A DNA stretch of 64,000 nt from contig JADHZB010002041.1 in assembly GCA_015657535.1 (NCBI GenBank), forward strand, positions 358-64,357, read 5' to 3'. Every line of letters starts with the position of its first letter. Position 1 is the stretch's first letter. A model generated the notes under the pieces. That model did not search any database, was not told the DNA's origin, and saw only the letters and a list, made by a program, of their open reading frames with translations. This DNA comes from Nephromyces sp. MM_2019. Its lineage: Eukaryota > Apicomplexa > Aconoidasida > Nephromycida. Shown piece by piece: positions 38,501-50,300 of the stretch. The translations under genes were made by a program, and so were the position numbers.

Positions 38501-41086
38501 ACTGGAAGAAATAATAAAAACAAATAGGTGCACGACATATCAGACGGGAGGCGCAACATATCAACCACACACCAACCACACCACACACCAACCACACACC
38601 AACCACACCACACACCAACCACACCACACACCAACCACACACCAACCACACACCAAAAACACACTACCTTGTTGCACAAATTTCCCTGTAGATACAAAAC
38701 ATTTAATGCCAATTTATCCCACTATAAACATTCAGCATCTGCCAAAGGTAAAGCTGGCCAAGAAGCGTATGAATCGGCACACATAAAACGATACCACACA
38801 CACAGTTTGGACTAGAAGCAAAAGGGGTGCGTGATACCACTCATAATTGTCTAGAGATAAATTATCTGATGCAAATACCACAAGCAGTACATCAAGTTTT
38901 CTAATAGTTGAATGCGAAAAGTAGCTTCAGCACTCATAGAAACCATGAATCAATCACTAAGTAACACACCGAGTCACCACAAAAAGAAGCCAATAGCAAG
39001 AACGAAAACGTCGAACGCACAGAAAACCACTTTTGAGTAGTTTTGTTGCATGTTGCCTGGACAAATTGAGTAATTTTGATGTTTTATTATTTACATGATG
39101 ATGTGTGTTCTGGATTCGTTTTCTCAAGATAAATAGGTGCATTCTCACTCTCTTTATATATATAGCTATCAATAGATACAGCACGCACTCTCTTTATCTA
39201 TATAACTATCAATAGGTACAGCACACACTCTCTTTGTATATACAGCTATTAAGCATAGAAAAGACATACTAACCGGAACATGCTTCATCTTTATGAAGTG
39301 CAGATTTCCTGATGCATTTAACATTTCCGCAAGAGAAGCAAAAGAGCCTCTGGAACTTCAAACAACGCACAGTAAATTGCATGTGCTGCCTAGTGACTAA
39401 GCGACTAAACAGCTCCCCTTCCTTTCTTGAATCCAGTGCATCTTGATCATCTTCTGGATCAGCTAGTAGACTTGCTCGTATGGCTTCCAGTTCCTTCTCT
39501 TCGCATGGAGGAACTGCATCAACATCATCCTCAAAATATCTGTCTCTGGTGTTTTTTTTTCCTTGGAAGATATTAGGTAACCGCCTGAAGCCCCTATACC
39601 ATTTCTCTTGAGTAGAGTTTTGCACCTTAATTATGCTCTCGGCACAACGCTCCTTGAGATTTGCATATTGAATCCCTGTAGTCATCTGTTTTTCATTAGA
39701 ACTCTTACCAGCAGAAGCAGCTTTTTTACCAAAATACACAGTAGCTATCACGATGTCCCCAGGTTTGTATTCACGATTTTTTTGGGCACTCGCTTCTACC
39801 TTCTCATTACTCTGGCTCTCCCCCTTCACATATTCAGTGCCTTCACGAGAGCGATTAGCATTTTTTTCCCCACCTTTTGAGTTGGGAGATGTAAAGCTCG
39901 CCTCATAGCCACTCTCAATCTTTTCGCTGCCTGCACCTGAAAGAAAAGCCACGTCTTCATCTTCGCTTAACAAGGAAGGAGATAAAGCCTCTTCTCTATG
40001 CCGCCGGGAGTCCCTATAAGTGCCATTAGTATCTTCATTTCCCCCTTTAAAAATATTTAAGGAGAGGGGGGAATCGACCAAGAGATTTGTCCTGCTTAGA
40101 AAGCTACGGGCAAGGATTCTTCCCGCATCATTAGCATTGCGAAAAAAACCAACTTCACTAGTTGATCTAGAAACAGGCGTAGTGGAAGTAACATCCCCCC
40201 CCTTCAACGGGGCCGGGGACGAGGTGAGAGGGGAGGCAGACACATGGTCGGAAGGGGCTGCAGCTGGATGAAGTTTGGCGCCTGAACGCCCTAATCTCTT
40301 ACCTTGTCTTACCTCACGAGACTTTCGTTCCTCTGAATTACGAATATCATTATTTGGTACCATAGACTTATTAGTAACAGAATCATGGCTGTGATTCGTA
40401 GGGGAGGAAGACATTGATGCTGCTAAGGTAGAACTGCCTCTGGGAGAAGAAACCACAGAAGTTCCTTGTGAATCTTCCCGAAGGGACCTAGAATCAATCA
40501 GAGAGGAGGTATTACGGCTGTGTTTATAAGAAGAAAACCTTGAGACTTCCTTCATTTTTAAAGAGTCTTGCGTGTGGCTGTGCAAATTAGCATCTACTTG
40601 ACTACTATAATGCGTTTGAGATTTCAAGCAAGCATTTGATTTCAGGCTTATCTTCTTATCAAGCTTAGATTTTGAGTCACAAACAAAAGATCCGCCAGGA
40701 TTATCAGTCTTGTGCGCTTGTGCCATCCATGACTCAGAGTTGGTAGAGCAGCTGCTAGAATTACTCCTGGTGAGCAGCGGAATATCGCGTTGCATCCTCA
40801 TAGAGACAAGGGATGGACCCGCTGTATCGCCCACCAATGGAAGCGACGCAAATTTCTTTTGCGGGCTCCAAGAATCCTCTATAAAAACACGCGCTTTTCT
40901 CGTATGTGAAGCTTGTTCAACATTATCGACAGCCTCTAATAAGCTCCTAGTAGGCACACCAAAAGGTGTTGTTACCTCGCGACTCCCAGGGGTGGACATA
41001 GTCATGCCACTCCAAGAAGCACTTGAAACTTTTGCAGAAATTATCCAACCTTCAACAGTTTTGATCGCCAGGGTATGTATTCGCAC
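35536..41086 (-). CDS. Zinc-knuckle protein, Air1/ZCCHC7-like central region (RNA-binding, tentative)
   Basis: Exons: 41086-39274, 38498-38395 (or from 38501), 37591-37479, 36837-36725, 35801-35536 (TAA). All phases match, giving at least 802 residues. The first exon is one 1.8-kb open frame: a long Ser/Arg/Lys-rich, probably disordered segment, then a denser region with YKPGDIVIATVYFGKK. The cysteine region is split over three exons: CFSCGNVKC with a following His and Cys, CEYCGKRGAAHAGVGC (CX2CX6HX4C), then CVTCGGSGHLIC (CX2CX4HX2C). The last two are separated by a segment ending IYRSYHK. Multiple CCHC knuckles with such a linker recall Air1/ZCCHC7, RNA-binding subunits of the nuclear TRAMP surveillance complex; this is a resemblance, not proof. 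The C-terminus is Pro/Gln/Arg-rich (GGRMMPQSMQSPYNPSAVSY). The start is open: 41086 is preceded by an acceptor-like cactcctag, so an upstream exon is likely; otherwise ATG at 41005 is the first internal Met. Confidence 0.8.
35885..36003. repeat. Degenerate ACTAACCACAC repeat in an intron
   Basis: About ten imperfect copies of an 8-12 bp CTAACCACAC-like unit within the intron between exons 36725 and 35801 of the zinc-knuckle gene (GTGTGGTTAG on the transcribed sense strand). Confidence 0.85.
38041..38131. repeat. Interstitial telomere-type tract (CCCTAAA)n in an intron
   Basis: Six CCCTAAA or near copies, including a run aaaccctaaaccctaaaccc at 38091-38110, interleaved with two cctag-type degenerate units. 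It lies in the intron 37592-38394 of the zinc-knuckle gene. TTTAGGG is the telomere repeat of many apicomplexans and plants. Confidence 0.85.
38566..38655. repeat. CCAACCACACCA tandem repeat in an intron
   Basis: About eight copies of an ACCACACACCA/ACC unit in two alternating lengths, in the first intron (38502-39273) of the zinc-knuckle gene. It creates long frames on both strands (poly Thr-His/Pro; Val-Trp-Cys-Gly) that are not genes. Confidence 0.9.
39148..39250. repeat. 40-bp tandem repeat, about 2.6 copies
   Basis: Copies begin at 39148, 39188 and 39228 with the motif CTCTCTTT followed by a TA-rich stretch and CTATCAATAG. It lies in the first intron, just inside the donor of the large exon that ends at 39274. 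Confidence 0.85.
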
Positions 41087-44000
41087 CTAGGAGTGTAGTG
41101 TAAAATATCAAGTCTCGGGCATTGTATAAGCACCTACTGAAAAATCAGTGCTTACTGCAAAGACGGCGAGCTGCCGTCTCTCTGTTTTTGCAGACAGAAA
41201 CGATAATGACATTACCAATTTCCCATCCTTCAAGTTATCAGCAGCACATTAGTTGCTCCTCTTTGATTTTTTTGCTCAACAGAGTACAAACAACACCCTT
41301 CAAGAGTACCAGCAGTATTCGTGGCTGATTCCCCACAAATTTTATCGCTCCCGTAAACACTTGCTACGTATTTTGGAGCTGAAAAATTGGCTTGCACGAG
41401 AGTGGTTTATTCCCTCTTCAATTCAAAGGATATGAAGGAACCACTCTCAGTTTTTCATTATAAGGCTACTCCACGTACCAAAAATCTCCTCTAAATACAA
41501 CGGAAGCCATGGATTGTTCACAGAAGCAACACCACACGCTGCTGAGCTGGAAGTTTAAGCTTTAGTACAAGGTCTTCTTAAATGTGGGTTCCCATTCTTA
41601 TTCCCATCCTTGTAGCCACAACGGCAAAAGCTCAATGGCAAGGGGGCCGCATAAACTCGTTCGAAGTCTCTTTGAAGAAGTTAACACAATTTTCCCATAG
41701 TGGTAAGATTAAGACCTCTCCCAGTAGGTAGCCGATCAGCGCTTATTAATTTTGATTGAACTTGTCCCCGAGTCGTTGTGATATAGGATCATAGCCAGCA
41801 TATCACACTATGTATCTTGGTTTTCGCACCCGAATCGAAACTTTCATTGCTGCTCAGAAAAGGATGAGTTGTGTAGACCCAAGAAGACTAGATCACCAAC
41901 AAGCTCAGATACCCGGGTAGATCAGCTCTATACCGATTTGCAGGTGGTAACCCACACATATATGAGTATCGACTTAAATCATACCTTCTGCATTACGCTA
42001 ATGATTCCCTATATATGAACCTTCTTTTCGGAAACTCATGAAGTGCTACATCTTCCCGGAAAGCTCCAGATCTTGCTTGAGATCATTTCATAAGCTATGT
42101 ATAATATTTATTATTTGTAAAAGTATCTTTGTAATTTAAGTAGCTACTGTGGAGTGAATTTCAAAAAAGGCAGCATTTTTTAGATTCGACCTCCGATATA
42201 CATGTAAAATTTCTGGCATTTTTCAGTGTTGCACTTTATTGAAAAAGAACGCTGCAAACATCAATTTTGTCGGTACTTCAAAGAGTCAAAAATTATACCA
42301 ACAAAATCACTGTGTCAAAAGTGGGCTACAGCCACTTTTGTAAGCAACCAGCTCGATTTTTCCGTACGAAATATCATCACAAGATAAGGAAAACACAAAA
42401 GAATTCTTTGCTTTTAGTATAGTTCCCTTATTCCTAGTATATAGCTCCTTTGGCTCCGCACCTCGTAACATCACTACCAAAATACTTTCTCATTGGTTTC
42501 CGGTGATAGTTTTAGCTTGAAAATAGTCACCGTTTTTAAAAGTAAGCTATCAAGTTTAGAGCCGCCACACAACCTGCTTATGAAATTACAACTCGCATTT
42601 TCCCTCGCAAAACGGGTGACTATGATCAATTCACTAAATCCGCTAAAACCAGGCTTAAACCTCTTTTTTTGAGCACTGCCAACTCACAAAATATCCTGGC
42701 TAAATTCAAGATGTCTTACATTCCTTTGCATTAAGGAAGAAATACTGTATCACCCACTACGTAGTGTAAACTTCACGAAAGGAGAAGGGTTCAGGCTGCA
42801 GCTAGGCCAACGCTCCCTAAATGAATTAAACAAGGCAAGGTATGGCATATAGCTGGAGCGCATAACCCTTTTTTACACGAAAAAATTCAACCGGCAAAGG
42901 GGTAAGTCAAGAAGGAAAACAAAAAAAAATACAAGTTTGGAAGGTGCGCCACCTTTTGAAAAAAGCCTAATTTCAAAAGGCAAACTTTTGAAATTATGCA
43001 GTCGTTCAAGACCGCAGGATAGAGGGAGAGAGAATCACTGTGACATATGCAACATAAAAAGCTCTTCTAGCATTGCTTATCATTACCTTGAAGCTTTTGG
43101 TAAGTTATGTCCAGCTCGTAAGTAACTAGAGGCATTCTTCAGGGAGTGCATACGGATCTTAGTTTCAGACTTTATGCCTTCATATACTCAGAGTAATGAA
43201 ACTGCCTAGGAAAATAAGTACTCCTTCACCAAAAATGTAGAGAAAAACATTGTACCACCAAGTTCCTCTTACACATATAAACGATGTAACGCGCTAGAAT
43301 TCAAGTTACAGGAGTGGGAATAAAGCGTGAAGCACCTCTTGGATTATAAACAAAGAACCGCTCCAGAAAACGAAAATCAGGGAACAAAGTCAAAGACTAG
43401 ACTTTTGCCCTTGAATGTTAAAACCTTGCATGATAGACTTCGATTGAGGATGATAAAATTTCGTATAGTGGGAGGTTGCCCAGCTCGGTTGGGCAAAAGC
43501 TGCGGTTGAACACTGGCGGCAGACGCACTCATAATGATACGGCGAGAGACACACACCCTAGTTATGTTGAGCAATGTATAGGCACGAAAGCGAGTAACCA
43601 TGCCTTTGCACGAAAGCCTATGCGCAAGCCGCACGTACAAGCTTTTTCGAGGTTCATCATGAACGTATGTGCTTTTTAAATTCAATCATGCGGGTATACT
43701 TAAACCCATTTACTGAAAGCTGCTCACTAGTATTGTAAGACTAACTTTTTGGTAAAAGTTTCAAGCCTTTCATAAATTTTTTGTTACGTTGTTTTTATGG
43801 AATTGTAGCAACGGGATGAGCTTTCATGGTAACATCAATACAAGTTTATGCAGCATCTCATTCCACGATTCTTGAAGTGCTGCTGCCTATATTGCTATAT
43901 TTTCTGGTATAAAGCCTTGGCATATCTTTTTACGATCGTTTTGTAGGTTCATGCTACATAATGCTCACGTTCATTAACCTCCCAGCGATACCAATGTTAT

Positions 44001-44208
44001 GTGACTATTCAAGTTTTTCAACGGAAGTTAACTTATTTGTGTTGGGAAAGAGGGAGTAACCTCTCCGTATGCAAACGGCATGCTTGTGCCGTTCGTGAAG
44101 TATCCATTTTCTTAGAGTCCTTTGGGTGCCTGCGATTGACGCAGGATTAGAAAAATGATCTTTTTTTATGCGCGGAACCGGAGACCTAGCAGTAGAGTAG
44201 TTTCAACG
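41087..44208. other. Region with no confident gene
   Basis: The part next to 41086 should hold the promoter or 5' exon of the zinc-knuckle gene; a short GC-rich hairpin (arms agacggc at 41161-41167 and 41173-41179) lies 75 bp upstream. A 9-bp hairpin (caaaagtgg, 42316-42324 with 42332-42340) lies further on. On the plus strand, 42934-43099 is open and ends at a canonical GTAAGT donor; it contains HCDICNIKSSSSIAYHYLEA, which resembles half of a U1-type C2H2 zinc finger, but no following exon in the right phase was found. A minus-strand frame at 43377-43685 has no supporting signals. Confidence 0.35.
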
Positions 44209-44939
44209 CTAACTTCGATAGATAAGTCGAATGGATAGAAGAAAATAACGCAACAATTTCAAATTAAAAATATGGAAAAGCAAATGCTCGAGCCGAAACC
44301 TCTTATATAAACAAAAATGACCAAAACGGCCACTCTTAGGATACGTGGTTGGCGTACTTTCAATTGTTTTATAGAAATAACACTCCTTTTCCAATGCTTT
44401 TGTGGGGAATGTTGACGAAGGAAGCATAAGTCTAGACCGTTCAGAATTTTCAACTTTATGGTAAAACGCCACCAATGAAAAAAATCTTCACAGCTAGCTT
44501 TATATAACGAAAACTGAATGCTTTGCAGTTATTGCGTGATTCCATAACATGCAGCGCCAACAATTTTTGGGGATATATTTTTTTTGTAGCAGAGTCAATA
44601 ATCCTGTAATCAATCACATGCATTAGATGAGCTGCCTGTTTGCGCTGGTTATGCTTTGCTAGGCAGTATGATTCAAGGACACGAACACGCTGCTTCCTTG
44701 GGCATGACATATTTAATTTCACAATAAAAGCGTGTCTGGCCATAAGCTGCTACAGGATGGGTATTCCAATAGATACAAAAATTCGAAGGCTGGATGTGCG
44801 ATATAGCTGAATACGGCAGTTTCTCAAGTGATAACAGTGGGAAAAATGTGCCATTACTAGGCACATCTAACGGCTCCAGGAAACATTCAAGAAGATTTTC
44901 GGGTTCGTGGACGCCGTAATCCCTGAATATTTTTGTCAT
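44209..44939 (-). pseudogene. Three staggered overlapping frames: probable frameshifted gene relic
   Basis: On the minus strand, three consecutive frames of 88, 95 and 88 codons overlap end to start: 44939-44673 (ATG-led, ending TGA), 44743-44456 and 44475-44209, each in a different phase. The first reads like a real protein (for example NFCIYWNTHPVAAYGQTRFY). Together they cover about 730 bp without an obvious intron. Frames this long following one another on one strand suggest a single coding region of about 240 codons broken by two frameshifts. An intron-containing gene, or chance, is also possible. No family is recognised. Confidence 0.3.
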
Positions 44940-47372
44940 AATGTTAGGTTAATCGTACAAGCAATCCGGAGATAATGCTCCTACACATAATTGAGGCCCC
45001 AATAATCTGGGTAATAATTTGCTCTCATTGATCTGCAGAAATTCCAGTTTCCAATCGTATGATTGGGCTCTTGAGCGTAGCGATTTATGTGTCTGACGCT
45101 AAATTGATTGAAGCCTAATTGCAGGAATGAAAAACCTAACATGGACGAAAGCCGATGTCAAAAGCTATATCCGTATGTACTGAAATTATAATCTTGTAAT
45201 CGAAACAAATAATTTCTGCTTCTTAGTCTCCCTTGCTCACTTTTTCGCTTGTTGCTGAATATTACAATTTATAAGCTATGGGGCAAAACGTAATCCATAC
45301 TGAAGTGATTTTACTCTCCTTTGATTTTGCATGGCATGTCAAAACCAGCATGAGTGCATTGAACCAGCAAAGGCTATTTGGTAGGTAATAGTGACATGAA
45401 CTTTATAGGTAGCGCCAACAGCAGGCCTAAATTTATTACGTAATGTCGTAGCCGCCGGTTTCACGTGCCTCTTGTTCATTATCGGGGTGAATTCCTTGGA
45501 TGGCAATGTTGAGACATAACTGCTTTTTTGTACTCAATGACTCATTTATTGATTTTTAAAAAGATTCTTTGTGTTTGTGCTGTTGTGGACTTCCCTTTGT
45601 ATTCTGGTCCCGGTGCCACAGCGCCCACATAACGAGTAATCGTTTAGGTTCCTGATTTTTATCTCTGTCCTCAACTTGACACGATCTCAGAACCTCAGAA
45701 AAAATTTTATAACTACTTTGCAATTCCGTGAAAAAGCATTCCATATTTCACGTAATTAATCCAAGAGAATGGCTGTCTTCAAAGCTGAAGCGATATCAAA
45801 AATGACAGCATGCTGCCATCAGTGCATTCATGTGAGTCATCTTTTCAACTAGGCCAGGCTTCCTACCCTGGAACTTGGGCATTCTTCGAAAAAGCCGGAA
45901 GTAAGCTAGCTAAGGAATCTGGCACAGTGGCAATAACTCTTGTTAATTACCAGTTCTCTGCCCATTTTTGCATTTATCAGGGTAGCTTCGTCGCTACTTT
46001 TTAAAGCTTTTTGTAACGAGCACTAAAGACGGCTAATATTAACATGACAATTTGCATCCATTGGTTGTGATATCACGTAGGGCATCTGCAATCTTTGCAG
46101 ATACCACAAATTTCAGTTTTTGAATTGCCTGTGGACAAAGAAAGCGATTGTGCTTCATCTATCTACATTTGTAAGGGCAGCAATTTGTAATGTAATAGGA
46201 TATGCCTACATTCAAACAATTGCCCAGCCTGACGGAGGACCCGCAAGGAGTTGTTCAAAAGGTTCATCCAGAGGTTTATAACTTTTCCACAGAGGATGAG
46301 TTGCCTTATCACCGACTGCCAAAAGTTTGGTGGAACTTAGTGTTCATTAGACCGGCAGATTTTTAATTCTTTGTAACTGGTTTATGCACAGACCGGTAGA
46401 TTTGTGATAAATACGCAACTACGTAAGTTACTTAGGAAAGCGGCATAAATTCATTTATGCCTGCAAATTAAAAGATTCAATAAGTTCTTGTGCCTAATTA
46501 TCAGTTGCTGTAAACGTTATGTGCCGGCACACTTATGTTATATGCTTACAAGCCAGTAGCGGAAAAAAAAGGTAATTAAACAGCCTGTAGGGTTATGGTG
46601 AGCATTTCCGCCAATATTTTTCTGATTAATACACTTTATATTGTTAATCCAAGCTGTTAGTTTCTATATAGATTCATGGATTTGTCGCCCCACCCCCTGG
46701 AAGTGTTTGGAGAGTGCTGTATCTCTTGCGAAGCAAATAGATTCTAGTTTGAACCCTTCGTAGACACCCCATGATTCGTTCACCATCATTATCCAATATT
46801 TTTATAGGAGCGCAGAAACTGCTCTAATTACAATTGCGAGTATCTGCTAATGCATGAAAAATAACATGAACTCATCGTTTTCATCGAAAAGCAAAGATAT
46901 TGCCACATGAGAAGGTAGAGTGCGTTTGGAATGTTTTTGCTGCCGCGTTAACGAACTGAAAAGGTTAATTCCCCTTGTTCATTCAATAGAAAGTACCACT
47001 GAATACAGTTTTTCGTTGGGAGGTTCCACAGAATCTATCTAAAGAAATTTTGTGGGTTCTTCAAAGTAATTTACTGTAATTTTGAAAGCAAAGCGGTTGC
47101 TGCTAAAAGCACCAATTAAGGTGCGGTTACCTGCGGATATATACCTCATATTAATGAAATATTCTAGGAGCTGTGCTATACTGCTTCTAGAATGCTTCTC
47201 TTTCGATGTTTAAGCGAAGAATGATTATTGGTTATCACTATCGCTGCCGGCTTCGACAAGCATGGCTTTAGGCGTACCAGTTCTTACCCGGCACAATGGT
47301 ATCTTAATGAGGTAAAAACAACTAATGAAAGCTGTGGCCTTAATTTTATTACCATTATTAGGGAACACCCAT
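44940..47372. other. No gene seen
   Basis: Short frames only. A 62-codon minus-strand frame at 45744-45556 is hydrophilic and protein-like but has no supporting splice context. The segment is the 3' flank of the large secreted-protein gene. Confidence 0.4.
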
Positions 47373-50300
47373 TCAAGACAGCAATACTCTATGTCTGGGA
47401 CAGAGGTTCACAAAAGCCCTTAAATTTCCTTTTTGAGCAGGATCATCCGAGGTATCAGACCTAAAGGGTGTGAGCCCAGTAGGTTTTCCTGGACTACTTG
47501 TGGCTCCAAAACGCGTGAACTGGTAAGCTGGTGAAATTATATTGTGACTGCTTACCGGAGAATTGCTCTTTGTAACAGGGCCTCTAATTCGTACTCCTGT
47601 ATTTACTGAAGACTCAAAAGCGAATAAATTCTTGAGCCTTGCTTCGCACGGCGTAGAGTCTGGTGCTGCTTGAGATCCGGAATTTACCAGGCAGAACCCT
47701 TTATCACGGATCATAATGGTCGAATTATCCAGCGCATCGAGAATCACTGCATTCTCAAGGCGCTCATCTGAGGTTATAGATTCTAGTTTATAATATTTAA
47801 AAATTCATCAATAAGGCAGCTTATGGGCAAGATTATTTAGTGACAACTTGTTAACACTAACTTTTATCCGGTGTTATTTTATGCGGTCAAGCCGCTCAGT
47901 TCGGTGCAGCTGTGCTTTATTGATATTCAATATGCTGTTTGCCAGTATATGCTTTTTTTACTCAATTTAGCAGCAGCCCTGCTTCGCTATCTTGGGCCTA
48001 CAGGGTGCATAAGCGCACCGCAAAAGCTGAATAATTACCTCAAGGCGATTTATTTAGATAATCTAATGTAGTGGCTTCTATTGACCAAAGAATTATTCAG
48101 GATATCTTCCCTCACATTTTATACTAATCTATCAGCAATTACTTTAAAACGTTTGAGAGTGCCACCACTCTATTATAGTGGATACCGTGTAACGAAATCT
48201 GTTCAAATAATATATTCGGAATTATTTACCCTTGCTCCAAATTCACTTATATGCAAGGGAGTCTAAATCTCACCGATCGAAAACTGCTTAGCGTAGTTAT
48301 CTATACCGTTATAAGCTGCTTCTATACCGTTAATACTCTTATCGTGCTGCTTTCGATGATTTTGCAGCGTCAAATAGCCATACAATTAATTGTACCTTAC
48401 TCATAAAAATACAAAAGGAGTGGTGGGTTGGGATTCGCACTTAGATTCGTTTTAGTAGTAATGCTTTTGATATATGCCATTTTTTGAGGCTTATCTTATT
48501 TATGATGAAACCCCAATGATTTTAGTGGGTAAATATCCGAACATCAGACAATTTCAAAGGCGGTGTAGTTAAGAAACCCATTGTAGCAAAATATCGAAGT
48601 CTACCGCAACCTATGCAATGCGCCAAGAAAGTTCATTCTGCCTAATTTTGCAAGGTGGATGCTCTAAATTCACGGGGCATGATAGAAAATGTGCAACTGA
48701 TGGTCAAATATTTTTTCCTGGTAATAATTAATGCCTATACAGGAATTCATTATGATTTTAGGCGTAAAATTCGAACTAAATTAAGAGGCTAATGGCCTCC
48801 GTATTCATTTTCATGAATAGTTTCAGGAATTTTACTGCATCTAGCAACAGTTATTACTGGTATTACCGAAATTAATGCAGCTTCGATAATTTAGCTATAA
48901 ATTTAGCATAAAATGAGCTCGAACAATTGATGCTATTCTGCAAAGTATTTCTGCATGTAAAGCGACAAGCAAAATGTGTGTGCCCTTGACCGAAAAGTGT
49001 CCACCTTACCCGATATAGCATAGGATACTTTCATTAAATAATGAGATGGCAGTCGTGGTATATATTGGCTCCTATACAGCTCATCATAATATCCGCTTTT
49101 TATTAGGCTAGCAGGGTTCGCTCTAGCGCCTGGCACGAAAAACGCTATAATTACTATGACTTATTATTAATATTGATTAATACTCATATGTATTCTTGTG
49201 AAAAGTGATGCCTGACCCCCAGCGGGTGAGTCACGCGAAATATTGTTTGTGGTGATTGAGTAGCAGGTTGTCGAGTATGCCTGCATGAGTGTGAGTTTAC
49301 GGAGGCATGAATGAGAATATAATTCACTATTATGCTAAAAGAAAAAACTAGAACAAAAAGATAAAGTGCAGCAATACATAAGATAGAACTATTCTTTCAA
49401 GCATAAAATCACTTCTGTGTCATCCTCTTTCAGGCAAGGCTTTTTTTGTGAGCTTATGTAAGTAATGCTCATAGGTTCGTCAGTGCATGAGTGCAATAAT
49501 TTTTCTAGCTTGAGACTCACTATGGAATTCCACTGCTTGTTCGCCATAAATCGAGCGTAGTAGAATTAGTGCAATATTCAGCGAAAATAGACTTGTAGGA
49601 AGTCGAGTGGTATTACGAGTGCAAAGCGAGTAATTCGCTTTGATTGTATGAGATTTTTTTACTTGCTATATAAAATACGGCGATGGAATCTCGAAAATAG
49701 CTAACAAGCAATATATTACTCGAATAAATATGGAGGGCGAGTTCCTATATAGTATTTACAGCAAAAAAAAGACTCAGCTATCCAATAAGGAGCTGCCTAA
49801 TGAAAAATCACTTTCATCAAATGTGCTGAAACGAAATTTTTACCAAAACCTTTTTCAATTTCTTTGAATATAGGCTGCGACAGCATGTTGATGATTAAGA
49901 AGTGGAGTGACTAAAAGTACCCTAAATAGACCCCCAGATCTGTATGGCGTATCTACTTTTTGCGTGTTGGGGGATTCTAAATTATCTTGAAGTAATTACT
50001 AGCAAGAGCTTTAATTTGCAAAATAGGCTGAAGTCAATGTAAACTGTACCCTTTCTATAGCATGGCGCGTGCTGCGTCCTTGTGGAATTAAGAGGCTACA
50101 TTTAAAACTAAATATTTCATGATATGCACTCTACACGTGTCTTGAACTTGTTATGGAAGATATATAAATAAGCAATGGGTTATCAATAATTTTTCGACAT
50201 TTTTAATTCTCTTAATTAAAGTGCTTCTAAAGCTGGGCCTTTTATCTTTCAGCTATCTTCCAGAAAGTGAGCAGCTAAATGTGATACAGCTCTCTAATTT

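Noticed and set aside
38311..38815. Long frames rich in Thr-His-Gln-Pro (plus) and Val-Trp-Cys-Gly (minus)
   Set aside because: They are produced by the CCAACCACACCA repeat; only 38395-38498 on the minus strand is an exon.
40020..41090. Several plus-strand frames of 80-126 residues
   Set aside because: They are shadows of the 1.8-kb minus-strand exon of the zinc-knuckle gene.
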